A DNA stretch of 64,000 nucleotides from Paenibacillus harenae (GCF_030812415.1 NZ_JAUSST010000002.1:558001-622000); one strand, 5' to 3'; shown: positions 52,046 to 60,641, counted from the first letter of the stretch. The notes: generated by a model not told the origin, from the letters alone. Made by a program: numbers and translations.

Positions 52046-52951
52046 ATGGAAGCATTTAAAGCGGAATTGGAACAAGCCGGCGTCGGTGAAGTTCTGTACG
52101 ATGTACCGCTATCGAACTATACAACATGGAAAATCGGCGGCCCTGCCGATGTACTCATTCTTCCGGAGAGCAAAGAGCAATTGATTGCCGCGATCCGGCT
52201 GCTGAATAAGCATCGGATAAGCTGGACGAATTTGGGCCGCGGCTCAAATATGCTCGTGAGCGACAAAGGGATTCGCGGTGTTGTGATCAAGCCGAGCGGA
52301 GGGTTGGATTTTGTGCGTTTCGACGGTTCGCTAGTCACTGCGGGAGCTGGCTATTCATTCGTCAAGCTGGCCGTTGTGGCAGGCAAGGAGGGGCTTTCTG
52401 GGCTCGAGTTCGCAAGAGGAATTCCGGGCACGGTCGGCGGAGCCGTCTACATGAATGCAGGAGCGCACGCATCCGATGTGTCACGTATTTTCAAGTCAGC
52501 TGAGATTGTGCTGGAGACAGGAGAATTGGTAACGTTCGATCGAGACGACATGAAGTTTTCCTATCGTCACTCGATTCTTCAAGAGCTGAAGGGTTCTGTC
52601 GTTGAGGCGACCTTCGAGCTTGCGGAAGGTGACAGCAAGGAAATTTCCGCAGCAACGACCGCTTACATGGATAGACGCCGTCGTACGCAGCCGGTTCAGT
52701 CGGCTTGCGCAGGCAGCGTGTTCCGCAATCCGCCGAATGATTTTGCAGCAAGGCTCATTCAAGAGGCAGGCTTAAAGGGGTATCGCTACGGAGGCGCTCA
52801 AGTGTCAGAAGTTCATGCCAATTTCATTGTAAACGCCGGGCAAGCGACTGCTGAAGACGTTCTCGCCCTCATGTCCTACATTCAGAGCACCGTTCAGGAA
52901 CGCTTCGGCGTCCAGTTGGTGCCGGAAGTATTGGTGGTGGGCGAGCGGTAA
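52046..52951 (+). CDS. murB: UDP-N-acetylenolpyruvoylglucosamine reductase MurB
   Basis: This 301-residue FAD enzyme reduces enolpyruvyl-UDP-GlcNAc to UDP-MurNAc. FAD-domain motifs NYTTWKIGGPAD, NLGRGSNMLVSDKG and FARGIPGTVGGAVYMNAGAH are visible. The short C-domain has SACAGSVFRNP and SEVHANFIVN, the type-II MurB pattern. GGAGGGT precedes the ATG. A 136-base gap separates it from murG. Confidence 0.95.
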   Translation: MEAFKAELEQAGVGEVLYDVPLSNYTTWKIGGPADVLILPESKEQLIAAIRLLNKHRISWTNLGRGSNMLVSDKGIRGVVIKPSGGLDFVRFDGSLVTAGAGYSFVKLAVVAGKEGLSGLEFARGIPGTVGGAVYMNAGAHASDVSRIFKSAEIVLETGELVTFDRDDMKFSYRHSILQELKGSVVEATFELAEGDSKEISAATTAYMDRRRRTQPVQSACAGSVFRNPPNDFAARLIQEAGLKGYRYGGAQVSEVHANFIVNAGQATAEDVLALMSYIQSTVQERFGVQLVPEVLVVGER

Positions 52952-52966
52952 TTCGGAGGTGATACA

Positions 52967-54235
52967 TTGGACAAATTGGTGATTGAAGGTGGGAAACCTC
53001 TCTCAGGAACCATAGTTATCCAAGGAGCGAAAAATGCCGCGTTGCCGATATTGGCGGCCAGCTTGCTGGCCGAGGGCACATTTACGATTGAACATGTGCC
53101 TGAATTGCTGGATATCGACGTCATGCTGAACATTTTGCGCGAACTGGGATGCCGCGCCGAGCATTCGGGAGATACGGTGGTGCTGGATACAGAGCCCGCT
53201 CATACGTCCCATGTGCCGGAATCGTTAATGAAACAAATGCGATCTTCTATTTTCCTAATGGGACCGCTCCTCGCCCGCTTCGGCGAAGCCGAAGTGTACC
53301 AGCCGGGAGGCTGCGCGATCGGCGAGAGAAAGATAGACCTTCATTTGCAAGGCTTGCAAGCGCTTGGCGCGGAAATCGAGGAGTTTGGCAACCGGATCGT
53401 CTGCCGTGCGGAGAAGCTGCGCGGGGCGGATATTCATCTGAGCTTTCCGAGCGTAGGCGCTACGGAGAACATTATGATGGCCGCGGTAACGGCCGAAGGC
53501 CGGACGACGCTAACGAATGCGGCGCGCGAGCCGGAGATTCAAGATTTGCAACGTTTTCTCAACGCTATGGGCGCGAAAATCATGGGGGCCGGAACGGATA
53601 CGATAACGATAGAAGGGGTACAGTCGCTTAATCCCTGTCATTATCGGGTTATTCCGGACCGTATCGTAGCGGGTACGATCATGGTTGCGGCAGCCGCGAC
53701 GCGCGGCCAGGTAACGCTTCAAAATACGCAGCCCGCGCATCTGTCATCGCTCATCCATGTGCTGCGTCGCGCAGGTGTTCAAATCGTTGTCGACGGTGAT
53801 ATAATTAGAGTAGGCAGCGCCACTAGACCGAAGGCGGTCGAGAGAGTCGTTACATCGCCGTATCCTGCATTCCCTACCGATTTGCAGTCTCAACTGATGG
53901 TGCTTTTAACGCTGGCGGACGGCGTCAGCATTATGAAGGAAACGATTTTCGAAGGACGTCTCAAGCATGTCGATGAATTATCGCGCATGGGCGCCGATAT
54001 TCGCGTCGATATGAATGCGGCTTTCATCCGCGGCGTGCCGCGACTGTATGGGGCAACTGTTGAAGCAACCGATCTGCGTGCAGGCGCTGCGCTTGTCATT
54101 GCAGGATTGGCGGCTCATGGCCGGACGGTTGTCGAACAGATTCATCACATTGACCGCGGCTACGACAAGATCGAATCGATGTTGACGAGGCTGGGCGCTC
54201 GCATCTCGCGCTACTCTCCGGTGCCGAATAATTAA
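52967..54235 (+). CDS. murA: UDP-GlcNAc 1-carboxyvinyltransferase MurA
   Basis: This 422-residue enzyme performs the first committed step of peptidoglycan synthesis, transferring enolpyruvate to UDP-GlcNAc. The N-terminal IQGAKNAALPILAASLLAEG and the catalytic loop PGGCAIGERKIDLH (Cys about 116, the fosfomycin target) are intact. The start is TTG with CGGAGGTG upstream. With murB just before it, the two UDP-MurNAc-forming steps are together. Confidence 0.95.
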   Translation: MDKLVIEGGKPLSGTIVIQGAKNAALPILAASLLAEGTFTIEHVPELLDIDVMLNILRELGCRAEHSGDTVVLDTEPAHTSHVPESLMKQMRSSIFLMGPLLARFGEAEVYQPGGCAIGERKIDLHLQGLQALGAEIEEFGNRIVCRAEKLRGADIHLSFPSVGATENIMMAAVTAEGRTTLTNAAREPEIQDLQRFLNAMGAKIMGAGTDTITIEGVQSLNPCHYRVIPDRIVAGTIMVAAAATRGQVTLQNTQPAHLSSLIHVLRRAGVQIVVDGDIIRVGSATRPKAVERVVTSPYPAFPTDLQSQLMVLLTLADGVSIMKETIFEGRLKHVDELSRMGADIRVDMNAAFIRGVPRLYGATVEATDLRAGAALVIAGLAAHGRTVVEQIHHIDRGYDKIESMLTRLGARISRYSPVPNN

Positions 54236-54321
54236 TTCTATGCTGGAAGCTGATCAGTTAGAAACGTCCGGCTTCATCCTTGCTCAAACTTGATCCGAAG
54301 CCGGCGTCAACCTTTACGCTT

Positions 54322-54421
54322 GAAATATAAGTCATTATGAGTTATACGCTTATAACAAAGCTTATATTTCGTCGCGAAACGAATGCTCACGCCTTCTGAG
54401 ATCGGCGTTTGCCGTTTGCGC
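54322..54421 (+). promoter_or_regulatory. Structured leader element upstream of divIB
   Basis: GAAATATAAG (54322-54331) and CTTATATTTC (54361-54370) are perfect inverted repeats enclosing GTTATA/TATAAC. A second stem follows: GCGAAACG (54374-54381) with CGTTTGCGC (54413-54421), one bulged G, and an inner ACGCC/GGCGT hairpin. The same plan recurs at 56881-56975 and, for the second stem, at 15930-15977. The remaining sequence to the divIB start includes AACTC...GAGTTTTT, a weak terminator-like fold. Confidence 0.45.
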
Positions 54422-54510
54422 TTGAACGCGATTATTACAGCTCTGAACTCGGCCGCCCGAAGCGGACCGGCTGCGTTTGGAGTTTTTCGTATAGAAAGTA
54501 GGGGACAAGT

Positions 54511-55269
54511 ATGAGCGAAATAATGCCGGTCTTAAAGGAACCAGCCAAGAAGCGCAAAGGCAGCCGCAAGCTGCTTGTTGTCCTTTTTTTGTTATTCCTC
54601 GTATTGCTTGCAGTATTGTTCTTTAATTCTTCCATTAGCAAAATAGCAGAGGTACAAATCGTAGGCATGAAGCTCGCAACGAAGGCCGAAGTTGCGCAAG
54701 CTGCCGCTATTGCGGCAGGCGACGCCTTCTTCGGCACGACGTCTAGCACGATCGAGAAGAGGGTAGAGAAGCTTCCGCAGATTGAAAGCGCGGCGGTTAG
54801 CAAGGTGTTTCCCGGAGTCGTCCAAATTACAGTGCAGGAATATCCGATCGTTGCATTCGAATTGTCGCCGAAAGGCGAATTAACGGCTCTCTTGTCGAAC
54901 GGGACGAGCATAGCCGCGCAAACGGAAGCGATGCTCGTAGCGGACAAGCCCGTACTCACGGGATGGACGGCGAAGGACCCTTTGAAAGTATCGTTGACGA
55001 AGCAGCTTGGCAAAATTCCGGTCAAGCAGCTCTCCGATTTATCGGAGATTATTCCAGTCCCTTCCAAAGCGTATCCGGACCGAATCAAAATTTATACGCG
55101 TACGAAATTCGAAGTCATTACGTCGGTATCGGTGCTGCCAGAGAAGATCGAAGCGCTGAACGCCGTTATTGAAACGCAGGAGCCCGGCCGCATCACGATG
55201 CTGCTTGCCGATACGTACGTGCCGTTCAACGTGGAGGAACAAGAAGATAAGGACGCGGAATCGGAGTAG
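54511..55269 (+). CDS. divIB: Division protein DivIB/FtsQ
   Basis: This 252-residue bitopic protein has a basic N-terminus (KKRKGSRK), one membrane helix (about 23-43) and a POTRA domain (about 48-115, IAEVQIVGMKLATKAEV). A beta domain and a short acidic tail (EEQEDKDAESE) follow. It stabilises FtsL/DivIC in the divisome. TAGGGGAC precedes the ATG. A 275-base gap upstream contains the structured leader element, so it may be a separate unit from murA. Confidence 0.9.
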   Translation: MSEIMPVLKEPAKKRKGSRKLLVVLFLLFLVLLAVLFFNSSISKIAEVQIVGMKLATKAEVAQAAAIAAGDAFFGTTSSTIEKRVEKLPQIESAAVSKVFPGVVQITVQEYPIVAFELSPKGELTALLSNGTSIAAQTEAMLVADKPVLTGWTAKDPLKVSLTKQLGKIPVKQLSDLSEIIPVPSKAYPDRIKIYTRTKFEVITSVSVLPEKIEALNAVIETQEPGRITMLLADTYVPFNVEEQEDKDAESE

Positions 55270-55635
55270 GATCCCGCCTCTTACCCCTTATATTGGAAGG
55301 TTGAACGAGCTGAAATCGTCATTTTAACACCCCAAGCATTAATTTTCTTTCACTTGGCCCCTGTAAAGCGCTTAAACATGCCGTACTATGAAAAAATAGA
55401 CTACTCAATAGCTTGAAAGAATGGTAGAATTTTAGTTATCGCATTTATACTCGCTGTAGCTGACTGTAATCAAGAGATGACCTGAGCTCTGCAAGGGGCA
55501 GGGCTCGCTTGAAAGTGAAAAGAACACCGAAAAATTTGTAGAAAAAAGAGGGAAAATAATAGGCGCGTTGAATATGTAGAAATACCTTTTTTGAAATGGA
55601 AATTTAATTAATTAGTTGAAACGGAGGTGCCGCGG
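55270..55635. other. Promoter-bearing intergenic region before ftsA
   Basis: About 366 bases without a gene, noticeably A+T-rich towards the right end. It holds a good SigH-type promoter (55548-55576) and the ftsA ribosome site. Bacillus has ylxW, ylxX and sbp at this place; none is seen here. No strong terminator for divIB was found. Confidence 0.6.
55548..55576 (+). promoter_or_regulatory. Candidate SigH promoter of ftsAZ
   Basis: AGAGGGAAA (55548-55556), 11 bases, GTTGAATAT (55568-55576) matches the SigH consensus RNAGGAWWW-N11/12-RNNGAATWW with one mismatch. Bacillus ftsAZ also has a SigH promoter used at the onset of sporulation, which supports the call. Confidence 0.6.
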
Positions 55636-56880
55636 TTGAGCAGCAACGACATCATCGTCAGTTTGGACATCGGTACATCCAAGGTTCGTGCGATAATTGG
55701 CGAAGTATCCAACGGAGCCATTAATATTATTGGAGTCGGATCTGCCGATTCCGAAGGTATTCGCAAGGGAGCAATTGTAGATATTGACCAGACCGTGCAA
55801 TCGATCCGCAATGCCGTCGAGCATGCGGAGCGCATGGTAGGTATTCAAATATCGGATGTCTATGTAGGCATTCAGGGCAACCATATTGCTCTACAGACGA
55901 ACCGTGGAGTTGTAGCCGTATCCAATGAGGATCGGGAAATCGGTGAAGAAGATATTGAACGCGTGGTACAAGCTGCCAAAGTGGTAGCTTTGCCGCCGGA
56001 ACGCGAAATCATTAACCTTGTGCCTAAGCAGTACTTGGTAGACGGATTGGAAGGCATTTCAGATCCGCGCGGCATGATCGGCGTCAGACTCGAAGTCGAA
56101 GCAACGATTGTTACGGGAACGAAGACCGCGATACATAACTTAATGCGGTGCGTGGAGAAAGCCGGACTGCGTATTTCCGGCGTTATTCTATTGTCTCTCG
56201 CTTCAGGCGTCATGTCATTGACCAAAGACGAGAAAATGATTGGAACGGTACTTACCGATATTGGCGCGGGATCGTGCACGATCGCGATTTATGATCAAGG
56301 CGGTCTTGCCGCTACATCCACGCTGCCGATTGGCGGAGAATACGTAACGAATGATATAGCTTACGGTCTGCGTACGCAGAGCGAACAAGCAGAGAAGATC
56401 AAGTTGAAGTACGGATGCGCTAATGTGACCGATGCGGCGGAGGACGTCAAGTTCAAAGTGACCCGCATGGGAAGCAATGCGGAGAAGGAATTTTCGCAGT
56501 TTGATCTCGCAAGCATCATCGAACCGAGAATGCAGGAAATTTTCCATCTTATCCGGCAAGAAGTTCGCAAGCTTGGTTACGGAGACAAGGTTAACGGCTA
56601 TGTGTTGACCGGAGGTGCCGTATCCATGCCAGGCACGCTGGCGCTCGCTCAGTCCGAGCTCGAATCCAGCGTCCGAATTGCGTTGCCGGATTATATCGGA
56701 GTAAGAGACCCAGCATACAGCAGCGGCGTCGGTATGATCCAATACGTATCGAAGTATATGGGGCCGCACGGAGCAGGAACCGTGAAGAAACAGGCAAGCC
56801 GCAGCAAGGCAGCACCGACAACTTCCTCCAAACCCGGTATGATGGAACGAATCAAAAATATGTTTAACGAATTTATTTGA
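55636..56880 (+). CDS. ftsA: Division protein FtsA
   Basis: This 414-residue actin-like protein tethers FtsZ to the membrane. The N-terminal SLDIGTSKVRAIIGEV, the SHS2 insertion (1C domain, about 85-165), IGAGSCTIAIY and LTGGAVSMPG are the nucleotide-site motifs. The C-terminal amphipathic helix MMERIKNMFNEFI is the membrane anchor. The TTG at 55636 is taken as start because the GGAGGTG ribosome site overlaps a GTG nine bases earlier. Confidence 0.94.
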   Translation: MSSNDIIVSLDIGTSKVRAIIGEVSNGAINIIGVGSADSEGIRKGAIVDIDQTVQSIRNAVEHAERMVGIQISDVYVGIQGNHIALQTNRGVVAVSNEDREIGEEDIERVVQAAKVVALPPEREIINLVPKQYLVDGLEGISDPRGMIGVRLEVEATIVTGTKTAIHNLMRCVEKAGLRISGVILLSLASGVMSLTKDEKMIGTVLTDIGAGSCTIAIYDQGGLAATSTLPIGGEYVTNDIAYGLRTQSEQAEKIKLKYGCANVTDAAEDVKFKVTRMGSNAEKEFSQFDLASIIEPRMQEIFHLIRQEVRKLGYGDKVNGYVLTGGAVSMPGTLALAQSELESSVRIALPDYIGVRDPAYSSGVGMIQYVSKYMGPHGAGTVKKQASRSKAAPTTSSKPGMMERIKNMFNEFI

Positions 56881-56975
56881 AAATATAACATTTTATATGT
56901 CGGTTAATATACGATGCTTATATTTCAACGCGAAACGCAGCTGCGCCGGATAGGAACGGCATCGGCCGTTTACGC
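56881..56975 (+). promoter_or_regulatory. Structured leader element upstream of ftsZ
   Basis: AAATATAA (56881-56888) and TTATATTT (56918-56925) form an inverted repeat. A stem of GCGAAACG (56930-56937) with CGTTTACGC (56967-56975), one bulged A, and inner GCCG/CGGC hairpin follow. GCTTATATTTC and CGCGAAACG are shared with the divIB copy at the same spacing. It occupies nearly the whole ftsA-ftsZ gap, ending 20 bases before the ftsZ ATG. Confidence 0.45.
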
Positions 56976-56995
56976 ATGACTGGGGGAAAAGAAGG

Positions 56996-58120
56996 ATGTT
57001 GGAATTCGATATCGATCTTGAGCAGTTGGCTCAAATTAAAGTAATCGGTGTTGGCGGCGGCGGAAGCAACGCCGTTAACCGAATGATAGAAAACGGCGTC
57101 AAAGGCGTAGAATTTATTACAGTAAACACGGATGCGCAGGCGCTTCACCTGGCGAAATCCGAGCATAAGCTGCAAATCGGCGACAAGCTTACGCGCGGAC
57201 TTGGCGCGGGCGCTAACCCGGACGTAGGCCATAAGGCTGCCGAAGAATCCCGCGAGAGCATTACGAACCAGCTCAAGGGCGCGGACATGGTTTTCGTCAC
57301 AGCAGGTATGGGCGGCGGCACGGGTACGGGAGCTGCTCCTGTCATTGCCGAGATCGCTCGCGAATGCGGCGCGTTGACGGTAGGTGTCGTTACTCGTCCG
57401 TTTACTTTCGAAGGACGCAAGCGTTCCGGACAATCCGAGCTCGGCATCGAAGCGCTTAAGGAAAAAGTAGATACGCTAATCGTTATTCCGAACGATCGTT
57501 TGCTAGAGATCGTCGACAAGAAGACGCCGATGCTCGAAGCATTCCGTGAAGCGGATAACGTGCTCCGTCAAGCGGTACAAGGTATTTCCGACTTGATCGC
57601 CGTTCCTGGTCTCATCAACCTTGACTTTGCCGATATTAAGACCATTATGACAGAACGCGGTTCAGCGCTTATGGGTATCGGTATCGCGACAGGCGAGAAT
57701 CGTGCTGCCGAAGCTGCAAGAAAAGCGATTATGAGCCCGTTGCTGGAAACGTCCATTGACGGCGCGCGCGGCGTCATTATGAATATTACGGGCGGCAGTA
57801 ACCTATCGCTCTATGAAGTCAACGAAGCGGCTGAAATCGTAACTTCCGCTTCTGATCCGGACGTGAATATGATTTTCGGCGCTATTATCGATGAGGATCT
57901 GAAGGACGAGATCAAAGTAACGGTAATCGCGACAGGCTTCGAGCATAAGCCATCGCCATCATCGCGTCACGCTGCTCAGCCTCAAGCCTCACAACCGGAA
58001 ACGAGACAGTCGACTGCTAGCTCGTCGAACACGGTCAAGCCGTTTGGCTCGAACGCCGCGTCGAGCGATCAACTCGAAATTCCTGCATTTTTGCGCAATC
58101 GTCCCCGCGGCGACCGCTAA
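56996..58120 (+). CDS. ftsZ: Division protein FtsZ
   Basis: This 374-residue tubulin-like GTPase forms the Z ring. [12 protein letters not shown] near the N-terminus, the GTP signature [10 protein letters not shown] (about 106-115) and the T7 region are intact. A Ser/Gln-rich linker (about 315-355) leads to the conserved C-terminal peptide [10 protein letters not shown], which binds FtsA and SepF. GGGGGAAAAGAAGG precedes the ATG. A strong terminator follows, closing the dcw cluster. Confidence 0.97.
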   Translation: MLEFDIDLEQLAQIKVIGVGGGGSNAVNRMIENGVKGVEFITVNTDAQALHLAKSEHKLQIGDKLTRGLGAGANPDVGHKAAEESRESITNQLKGADMVFVTAGMGGGTGTGAAPVIAEIARECGALTVGVVTRPFTFEGRKRSGQSELGIEALKEKVDTLIVIPNDRLLEIVDKKTPMLEAFREADNVLRQAVQGISDLIAVPGLINLDFADIKTIMTERGSALMGIGIATGENRAAEAARKAIMSPLLETSIDGARGVIMNITGGSNLSLYEVNEAAEIVTSASDPDVNMIFGAIIDEDLKDEIKVTVIATGFEHKPSPSSRHAAQPQASQPETRQSTASSSNTVKPFGSNAASSDQLEIPAFLRNRPRGDR

Positions 58121-58130
58121 GCTTACAAAG

Positions 58131-58169
58131 CCCGCTCAATTGGCCTAGCCGAATGAGCGGGATTTTTTT
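58131..58169 (+). terminator. Intrinsic terminator after ftsZ
   Basis: CCCGCTCA (58131-58138) pairs perfectly with TGAGCGGG (58154-58161), followed by ATTTTTTT. Confidence 0.9.
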
Positions 58170-58242
58170 GTTGAGCGGTCAACCGTACATGCCACAAAGC
58201 TGAACCTACTGCTAACAGCTGCCTCGGCTCTTAGTACTTGAT

Positions 58243-58352
58243 TGTAAGCACAGATATGATCTTTCAGGACGAGAGTAACTAAAGTGTGTTTTCTGTAAGC
58301 GCACGTATGATCTTACAGGTCTTGAGTAACTATAGTGTGTTGTCTGTAATTC
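58243..58352. repeat. 51-base tandem repeat with palindromic core
   Basis: Two 51-base units begin at 58243 and 58294, starting TGTAAGC and ending GTGTGTT(T/G)TC; a third copy starts at 58345 and stops after a few bases. In the second unit CTGTAAG (58293-58299) and CTTACAG (58312-58318) flank a 12-base loop. The first unit has TTGTAAG and CTTTCAG at the same spacing. The repeats lie between ftsZ and the broken nuclease gene. Confidence 0.8.
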
Positions 58353-58436
58353 TTATTGCAATAGTAAAAATAAGAATGTTGTTTTTATGGATCGCGCTAT
58401 ATTAAAATTATACCAATATGGCATAAGCAGTGTAGA

Positions 58437-58491
58437 ACACCGCTTTCTTTGGACGATATATTCGTTCTAGAGGAAGCGGTGTTTATTTTTT
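58437..58491 (+). terminator. Intrinsic terminator upstream of the nuclease pseudogene
   Basis: ACACCGCTT (58437-58445) pairs perfectly with AAGCGGTGT (58474-58482) and is followed by TTATTTTTT. No gene ends just before it, so it may end a short unannotated transcript from the repeat region. Confidence 0.7.
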
Positions 58492-58545
58492 AATGAAAGT
58501 GGTGTTGTCGTAAAAACCGATTATCATTCTATTTATGATTCTTGG

Positions 58546-59201
58546 ATGGCAAAAAGCTTGAAGATGAAGAAAGGTGAGGACAGAAGACGGCTTAGAAGAG
58601 AACATGGGTATGCTGAAAAGCTATTTTTGGAGAAGGTTTGGTTTCCATTGTTTCAACATTTTAATTGTTGACACCCGAATACGAAGTCGAAGACTATATT
58701 GACGGGAAGCGTTATTTGGATTTTGCCTACATACGCGATACCCTTCGTCTAGCAATTGAGATTGATGGGTACAAACAGCATGCGTCGCAAATAACACGTG
58801 CTCAATTTTCTGATTCGTTGATGAGACAAAATCATCTCATCTTAGACGGATGGCGTATTTTAAGATTTTCATTCGATCATATCAATGATAAACCCCGAAT
58901 GTGCCAGCAAGTTATACAGCAATTTAGGGGTAATTATTTCGGAGGTTCATCTGAGTTGCTTGATGGCGTTAATATATTTGAAGCCGAGGTCATTCGTCTT
59001 GGATTCCGACGTCAACGCAATATACGTGTTGCAGATGTTTGTGCGAAGTTAGAAATGAACAAGCGGAGTTCTCGGAAACTTCTGCATAATATGCTGGACG
59101 AGCAGCTTCTAGTTCATTCTGGTGTTGGACAAGTTAGAATTCGATCGTATAAGGTTAACCCAGCACTAAAACTCGACAAGAAAGGATTACCATTTCCTTA
59201 A
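58546..59201 (+). pseudogene. DUF559-like (PD-D/EXK-type) nuclease gene with a frameshift
   Basis: The first part, from ATG 58546, reads LRREHGYAEKLFLEKVWFPL and stops at TGA 58669-58671. The homologous continuation is open in another frame from 58665: PEYEVEDYIDGKRYLDFAYI, then RLAIEIDGYKQH and GWRILRFSFDHI. The acidic D...E-D pattern and trailing RQNHLI resemble the DUF559/restriction-endonuclease-like fold. A single missing T near 58668 would join the two frames. The C-terminal part (about 60 residues) may be a winged helix. No ribosome site precedes the second frame, so the gene looks inactivated unless this is a sequencing error. It sits amid palindromic repeats. Confidence 0.65.
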
Positions 59202-59233
59202 CTTAAGGTCGATTGGAGGCAACATCGTATAGA

Positions 59234-59423
59234 CTCTATTAGTGCGTATGCGCTAACAGAGGGATACCTTAGTTACTGGTGAGCTGTAAGACCATATGCG
59301 CTCTTACAGCACTGTTAACGTAACTTGCAACTCCGCATGGACACTGTAAGTGCATATGTGCGCTTATAGAAAAGACACACTTGTATCTCGCGATCTGTAA
59401 GAACTTAGGTGCTCTTACAGATC
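59234..59423. repeat. Cluster of 26-base palindromes (CTGTAAG-N12-CTTACAG)
   Basis: Units with 12-base loops lie at 59284-59309, 59344-59369 (one arm mismatch) and 59395-59420. The last extends to perfect ten-base arms (GATCTGTAAG/CTTACAGATC, 59392-59423). A diverged unit is at 59234-59261. Loops are CATATG-like (ACCATATGCGCT, TGCATATGTGCG). The same palindrome occurs at 58293-58318, on the other side of the broken nuclease gene. Confidence 0.8.
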
Positions 59424-59558
59424 ACTCAAGCACAAAGATTGCGCATACGCTCCCCCACCGATAGGCGAGGTACTGTTGAACGTGAGCCAACAACCCGGTT
59501 TAACCACCTCTTCCACGTCTATTTTCCTATGTATTCACTCGCGGATTTTATATACATA

Positions 59559-59625
59559 CTCGACAAAAAAAGATATGTCATGACGTCATGAATAGACAGA
59601 CTTTGAAATACAATTTTTATATACT
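59559..59625 (+). promoter_or_regulatory. Candidate Spo0A-activated promoter of spoIIGA
   Basis: A CTCGACA near-match to the 0A box (59559-59565), a perfect TCATGACGTCATGA palindrome (59578-59591), TAGACA (59593-59598) and TATACT (59620-59625) with a 21-base spacer lie about 50 bases before spoIIGA. Bacillus spoIIG also has an unusually long spacer and needs Spo0A. The rest of the 59202-59673 gap holds only the palindromes described separately. Confidence 0.4.
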
Positions 59626-59673
59626 AGTGTCAATCGTTCTCCAAGGCTCCCGCTGCAAAGGTATGGCAGGAAG

Positions 59674-60600
59674 GTGGCCAATCTCTACATGTATGTCGAT
59701 ATTATGTTTTTGCGTGAGCTTCTTGTCGATGGTGCTATATTGCTAACGACGGCCTGGGTTCGGCATTTGAAGCCCCGCCACTGGCGCGTTCTATTAGCTG
59801 CTGCTGTCGGAGGCTGTTATGTCGTGTTGATGTTTTACCCGCAGCTTAGCTTTATGTTTACGCTTGGCGTCAAAGTCGCAATGTCGCTCGTGATGGTTTG
59901 GATTGCTTTCGGTTTTGCAACGGTTCAACATTATTTGCGTACGGTAGCCGCCTTCTATGCAGTCAACTTTGTTGCGGCGGGTGCGATATTGGGCATCTAT
60001 TATTTGCTTATGCAGGGCTCTGGCGAAGTATGGAGGACGATCACTTTTGTTAGCGGGAGTATGCATGTCGAGTTGAAAATGGGATTGTTCTATTTTCTGG
60101 CTGCGTTTTGTATCGGTCTGTATATATACCGTACCGTATTGACGCAAAAACGAGAACGGGAGCTGCTGCACACCCATTTGGCCGAGGTAACGATTACAAT
60201 CGGTGAACGAACGGAAACTTGCGTCGGTCTGATCGACACGGGCAATCAACTCTATGATCCGCTTACACGGACGCCGGTTATGGTTATGGAGGCTTCCGTC
60301 TGGGAAGCGGATTTGCCGCCTGCATGGCTAAGCAGCATACGCAGCGCCCAAGTTGACCGTCTAGTGGCCGGCATGGACAGTCAGCCCTTTATTTGGCAAG
60401 ATCGGCTTCGGCTCGTTCCTTACAGAGGCGTCAATCGCGGCTCGCAATTCATGCTTGCGCTAAAGCCCGATCACGTTGAAGTCAACCGAGAAGGACAAGT
60501 ATTTGAAACGCGTAAGGTGCTCATCGGACTTGACGGTGGAAAGCTAGCATCTGATGGGGCTTATCAAGCGATCATTCATCCGTCAATGGTTAGAGAATAA
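59674..60600 (+). CDS. spoIIGA: Sigma-E processing peptidase SpoIIGA
   Basis: This 308-residue mother-cell membrane protease has about five N-terminal helices (residues 1-155) and a C-terminal aspartyl-protease domain. The active-site DTG is about 188-190 in GLIDTGNQLYDPLT. It removes the pro-sequence of SigE, encoded next to it, when signalled by SpoIIR from the forespore. The start could be GTG 59674 or ATG 59689; alignment to the usual M-x-x-YVD beginning does not settle it. The GGAAGGTGG ribosome-like site is close to both. Confidence 0.92.
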   Translation: MANLYMYVDIMFLRELLVDGAILLTTAWVRHLKPRHWRVLLAAAVGGCYVVLMFYPQLSFMFTLGVKVAMSLVMVWIAFGFATVQHYLRTVAAFYAVNFVAAGAILGIYYLLMQGSGEVWRTITFVSGSMHVELKMGLFYFLAAFCIGLYIYRTVLTQKRERELLHTHLAEVTITIGERTETCVGLIDTGNQLYDPLTRTPVMVMEASVWEADLPPAWLSSIRSAQVDRLVAGMDSQPFIWQDRLRLVPYRGVNRGSQFMLALKPDHVEVNREGQVFETRKVLIGLDGGKLASDGAYQAIIHPSMVRE

Positions 60601-60641
60601 CGATCGCAAGCTAGCTCATACAATCGGGGAGGGATGGGCCC

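Noticed and set aside
59234..59423. CRISPR array
   Set aside because: The repeats are palindromes with varied loops and irregular spacing (48, 60, 51 bases). There are no uniform spacers and no cas genes.
59409..59591. Short plus-strand open frame downstream of the palindromes
   Set aside because: It starts inside a palindrome, has no ribosome site and no recognisable product, and it covers the spoIIGA promoter region.
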